Shown: in pieces, positions 4,587-6,275 of the stretch
Layout: each line of letters starts with the position of its first letter
How positions within the stretch are numbered: position 1 is the first letter of the stretch
NCBI GenBank assembly: GCA_947466555.1
Contig: CANIFK010000333.1
Location: 1-6,275 of the forward strand
DNA length: 6,275 nucleotides
Direction: 5' to 3'
Source of the DNA: Acidobacteriota bacterium
GTDB lineage: Bacteria; Acidobacteriota; Terriglobia; Bryobacterales; Bryobacteraceae
The notes under the pieces: model-generated
The model's input: only the letters and a program-made list of their open reading frames with translations
What the model was told of the DNA's origin: nothing
Database searches by the model: none
Made by a program: the position numbers and the translations under genes

Positions 4587-5660
4587 ATGTCTCACCGGTA
4601 CACCCTGGACCCGCAGGTGCATCTGCATTGGGTCCGTGAGACGCCGTCGCGCTCTCTCGTTTCGCCAGTATCTCAGTCGCTCGATTCCATCGAACGGCTG
4701 CCCCCGTGCGTCCAAACGGCCGTCCGCGCCGTCGGGCTGCCATCGGTGGAACTGCACCTGCCGCTCTACCGTGCCGGCCTCGATCCCGAACTGCCGGAAT
4801 GGTTCGCCGGCCTCCACTTCCGTCAATCCGCCCTCGGCCGCCTCGTCGCCACCCATTGGGACGACGCCCAGCCGCTGGCCACCCAGGCCACCCACCAGGC
4901 GCTCGTCCTGATCTGTCGCGCCATCACCGGGGACACGACGCCGCTCACCCTCATCGCCGAATCGCCCGAGTCGCCGCTGCTCCGCCGCCCGCTGGCTTCC
5001 CGTCACGCCTGCGCCCGCCGTGGCGGCCTCGCCGTCGCCCCGGAAGAACGGTCGCACAACTACGATCGCGCCTACAAAGCCGTCGCTTTCTCCATTCAAT
5101 CCGCGCTCCGCGCCACCGTGCCCGCCGCCCACCTCCAGACTATGGACCAGCTCGAAGACCGCCCCCACTCCATGGCGCTGCTGGCCTGGAGCGCCGCCGC
5201 ACCCGTTGTCGGTCGCCACGTCGACCAGCTCGGTGTCGACGTTCTCAACTCCCGCCTCCTCGAACGCTCCTTCGGTGGCATGTGCACGCGCCTGGAGCCC
5301 CGCCTGGCCGAGGTCTGGCAGATCCTGACCCGGCACGGCGCCGAGCCCCGCTATCGCAACAGCTACAGGCCCAATAAGGTGGAAGCCATCGTCAACCGCT
5401 ACCGCCGCGGCGACCAGTTCCTCCACCTCCTGTTCGCCAACGAAATGCGCCTCATCACCGCCTTCGTTCGCTTCTGTGTCCAGATCCAGGGCTGGCGCCA
5501 GCGCGCCAACGGCGACCCGGCCATCGTCTACCGCTCCATCCTCTCCGCCTGGGAAGACGTCGAAGTCCACATACGTGCGTTTTACCAGCGCCATCCCCAC
5601 CCGGCCATCGGGGCCCATCTATTGCTCGAAGCCGCCCGGACGCTGGAAGCGATAGACTAA
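4587..5660 (+). CDS. Hypothetical protein, 357 residues, no recognised family
   Basis: I do not recognise this protein. It has no signal peptide or membrane segment, so it should be cytosolic. It is largely helical, notably 160-290, and rich in His and Trp. Possible conserved blocks are HNYDRAYKAVAF (157-168), SFGGMCTRLEPRLAEVW (228-244), RNSYRPNKVEAIVNRYRRG (257-275) and LHLLFANEMRLITAF (279-293). The YRPNK and NRYRRG blocks are basic and might bind phosphate or nucleic acid, but that is a guess. The start is supported by AGGA 6 bases upstream and an extended -10. Codons end overwhelmingly in C or G, so it is certainly expressed-type coding sequence; the long opposite-strand frame (4575-5618) is a GC shadow. 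The epimerase gene begins 11 bases after its stop, suggesting one operon and perhaps a shared pathway. Confidence 0.88.
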   Translation: MSHRYTLDPQVHLHWVRETPSRSLVSPVSQSLDSIERLPPCVQTAVRAVGLPSVELHLPLYRAGLDPELPEWFAGLHFRQSALGRLVATHWDDAQPLATQATHQALVLICRAITGDTTPLTLIAESPESPLLRRPLASRHACARRGGLAVAPEERSHNYDRAYKAVAFSIQSALRATVPAAHLQTMDQLEDRPHSMALLAWSAAAPVVGRHVDQLGVDVLNSRLLERSFGGMCTRLEPRLAEVWQILTRHGAEPRYRNSYRPNKVEAIVNRYRRGDQFLHLLFANEMRLITAFVRFCVQIQGWRQRANGDPAIVYRSILSAWEDVEVHIRAFYQRHPHPAIGAHLLLEAARTLEAID

Positions 5661-5671
5661 AGACAATTGCA

Positions 5672-6275
5672 ATGAACTACTCGGGGAAACGGGTCCTGGT
5701 CACGGGTGGGCTGGGATTCATCGGCAGCAATCTGGCCGTCCGGCTGGCGCGCGAAGGCGCCTTGGTCACCGTGCTCGATTCCACCGTGCGCGGGTGTGGT
5801 GCAAACACGCACAATTTGGCACCGTTTTTAGCGCAAATTGACGTCATAAACGACGATATCGGTGCACTTTCGACGTACCACTCCGCCGTAGTGGGCACCG
5901 ATGTGGTGTTCAACATGGCGGGCGAGATCAGCCACATCAACAGCATGCGCGATCCGGTGCGCGACCTGGAACTGAACACGACTTCCCAGCTCCGCTTCCT
6001 GCTGGCGCTGCGCGATATCTGCCCGGGTGTGAAGGTCGTTTATGCCTCCACCCGCCAGGTCTACGGCGTGCCGCAGTACCTCCCGATCAACGAGTCGCAC
6101 CCGATAAACCCCATTGATTTCAACGGGATCCATAAACACGCCGCCGCATCCTACCACCGCCTTCTAACCGCCCGGGGCGAGCTTGACGCGACCATCCTCC
6201 GCCTCACCAACGTCTACGGCCCGCGCATGGCTCTGAATATTCCCGAACAGGGCGTGCTGGGTCACTTCTTCCGCC
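5672..6275 (+). CDS. NAD-dependent epimerase/dehydratase, extended SDR (partial, N-terminal 201 residues)
   Basis: The gene starts at ATG 5672 and runs off the right edge. TGGLGFIGSNL (11-21) is the GxxGxxG dinucleotide-binding loop of extended SDR enzymes. Asp36 in VLDST is placed to bind the NAD ribose. MAGEISHINSMRDP (82-95) matches the family's 'AAxxxxxxSxxDP' block, STRQVYG (126-132) supplies the catalytic Ser/Thr (Thr127), and RLTNVYGPR (177-185) is the usual substrate-side motif. Such enzymes change nucleotide-linked sugars. The YxxxK motif is altered: the segment reads FNGIHKHAA, with Asn151 in place of Tyr and Lys155 kept. I recall a subgroup of GalE-like proteins with 'DVNGxNK' here, so this is probably a conserved variant, not an error. 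There is no clear ribosome site; it likely depends on the gene 11 bases upstream. A stretch near 5790-5900 uses more A/T-ending codons than its neighbours. Confidence 0.93.
   Translation, partial: MNYSGKRVLVTGGLGFIGSNLAVRLAREGALVTVLDSTVRGCGANTHNLAPFLAQIDVINDDIGALSTYHSAVVGTDVVFNMAGEISHINSMRDPVRDLELNTTSQLRFLLALRDICPGVKVVYASTRQVYGVPQYLPINESHPINPIDFNGIHKHAAASYHRLLTARGELDATILRLTNVYGPRMALNIPEQGVLGHFFR

Noticed and set aside
4706..5377. A 223-codon Arg/Pro-rich frame inside the 357-residue gene
   Set aside because: It has the same out-of-frame composition; the overlapping 4587 frame is better supported.
4575..5618. A 347-codon frame on the minus strand opposite the 357-residue gene
   Set aside because: Its product is Gly/Asp/Glu/Val-rich without motifs, as expected when a GC-rich gene with C/G-ending codons is read backwards. 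The plus frame has the promoter, AGGA site and coding bias.

Overview
The window is a piece of GC-rich bacterial chromosome. Genes are dense, and codons mostly end in C or G. It carries an exported S58 peptidase, a Tat-exported sugar-isomerase-like protein and chemotaxis-type signalling genes. That mix, with several start codons close behind a -10 hexamer and little or no Shine-Dalgarno sequence, would fit an Acidobacteriota-type soil bacterium. This is an impression from gene style, because no rRNA or other phylogenetic marker is present.

Layout. (1) Positions 1-595, minus strand: a single-domain CheY-like response regulator, followed after 26 bases by a CheX-like chemotaxis phosphatase cut by the left edge. 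(2) A 136-base divergent spacer holds an AT-rich inverted repeat and a promoter for the next gene. (3) 732-1952, plus strand: an exported S58 (DmpA/BapA-type) self-processing aminopeptidase. (4) 4143-1968, minus strand: a tight four-gene run. In order of transcription these are a Tat-exported hydroxypyruvate-isomerase-like TIM barrel, a four-helix membrane protein, an unrecognised 227-residue protein and a Phd/YefM-type antitoxin with no toxin beside it. The antitoxin meets the peptidase gene tail to tail with 15 bases between stops. (5) 4150-4156: a near-symmetric -10 element that may fire both ways, towards the isomerase gene and towards a small plus-strand ORF (4167-4418). (6) 4419-4586: an AT-richer spacer ending in an extended -10 promoter inside an inverted repeat. 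(7) 4587-6275, plus strand: an unrecognised 357-residue soluble protein, then after 11 bases an extended-SDR NAD-dependent epimerase/dehydratase cut by the right edge. The epimerase has Asn where the catalytic Tyr of YxxxK is expected.

How the genes may work together. The CheY/CheX pair fits a phosphorylation and dephosphorylation module. The 357-residue protein and the epimerase look co-transcribed and may belong to a sugar-nucleotide or glycan pathway continuing to the right. The minus-strand run links a periplasmic sugar-isomerase-like protein with a membrane protein and two small cytosolic proteins, but no shared function can be read from the sequence. I see no CRISPR array, tRNA, rRNA, insertion sequence or prophage gene. 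The best candidates for something undescribed are the 357-residue protein/epimerase pair, the divergent promoter at 4150 and the toxin-less antitoxin.
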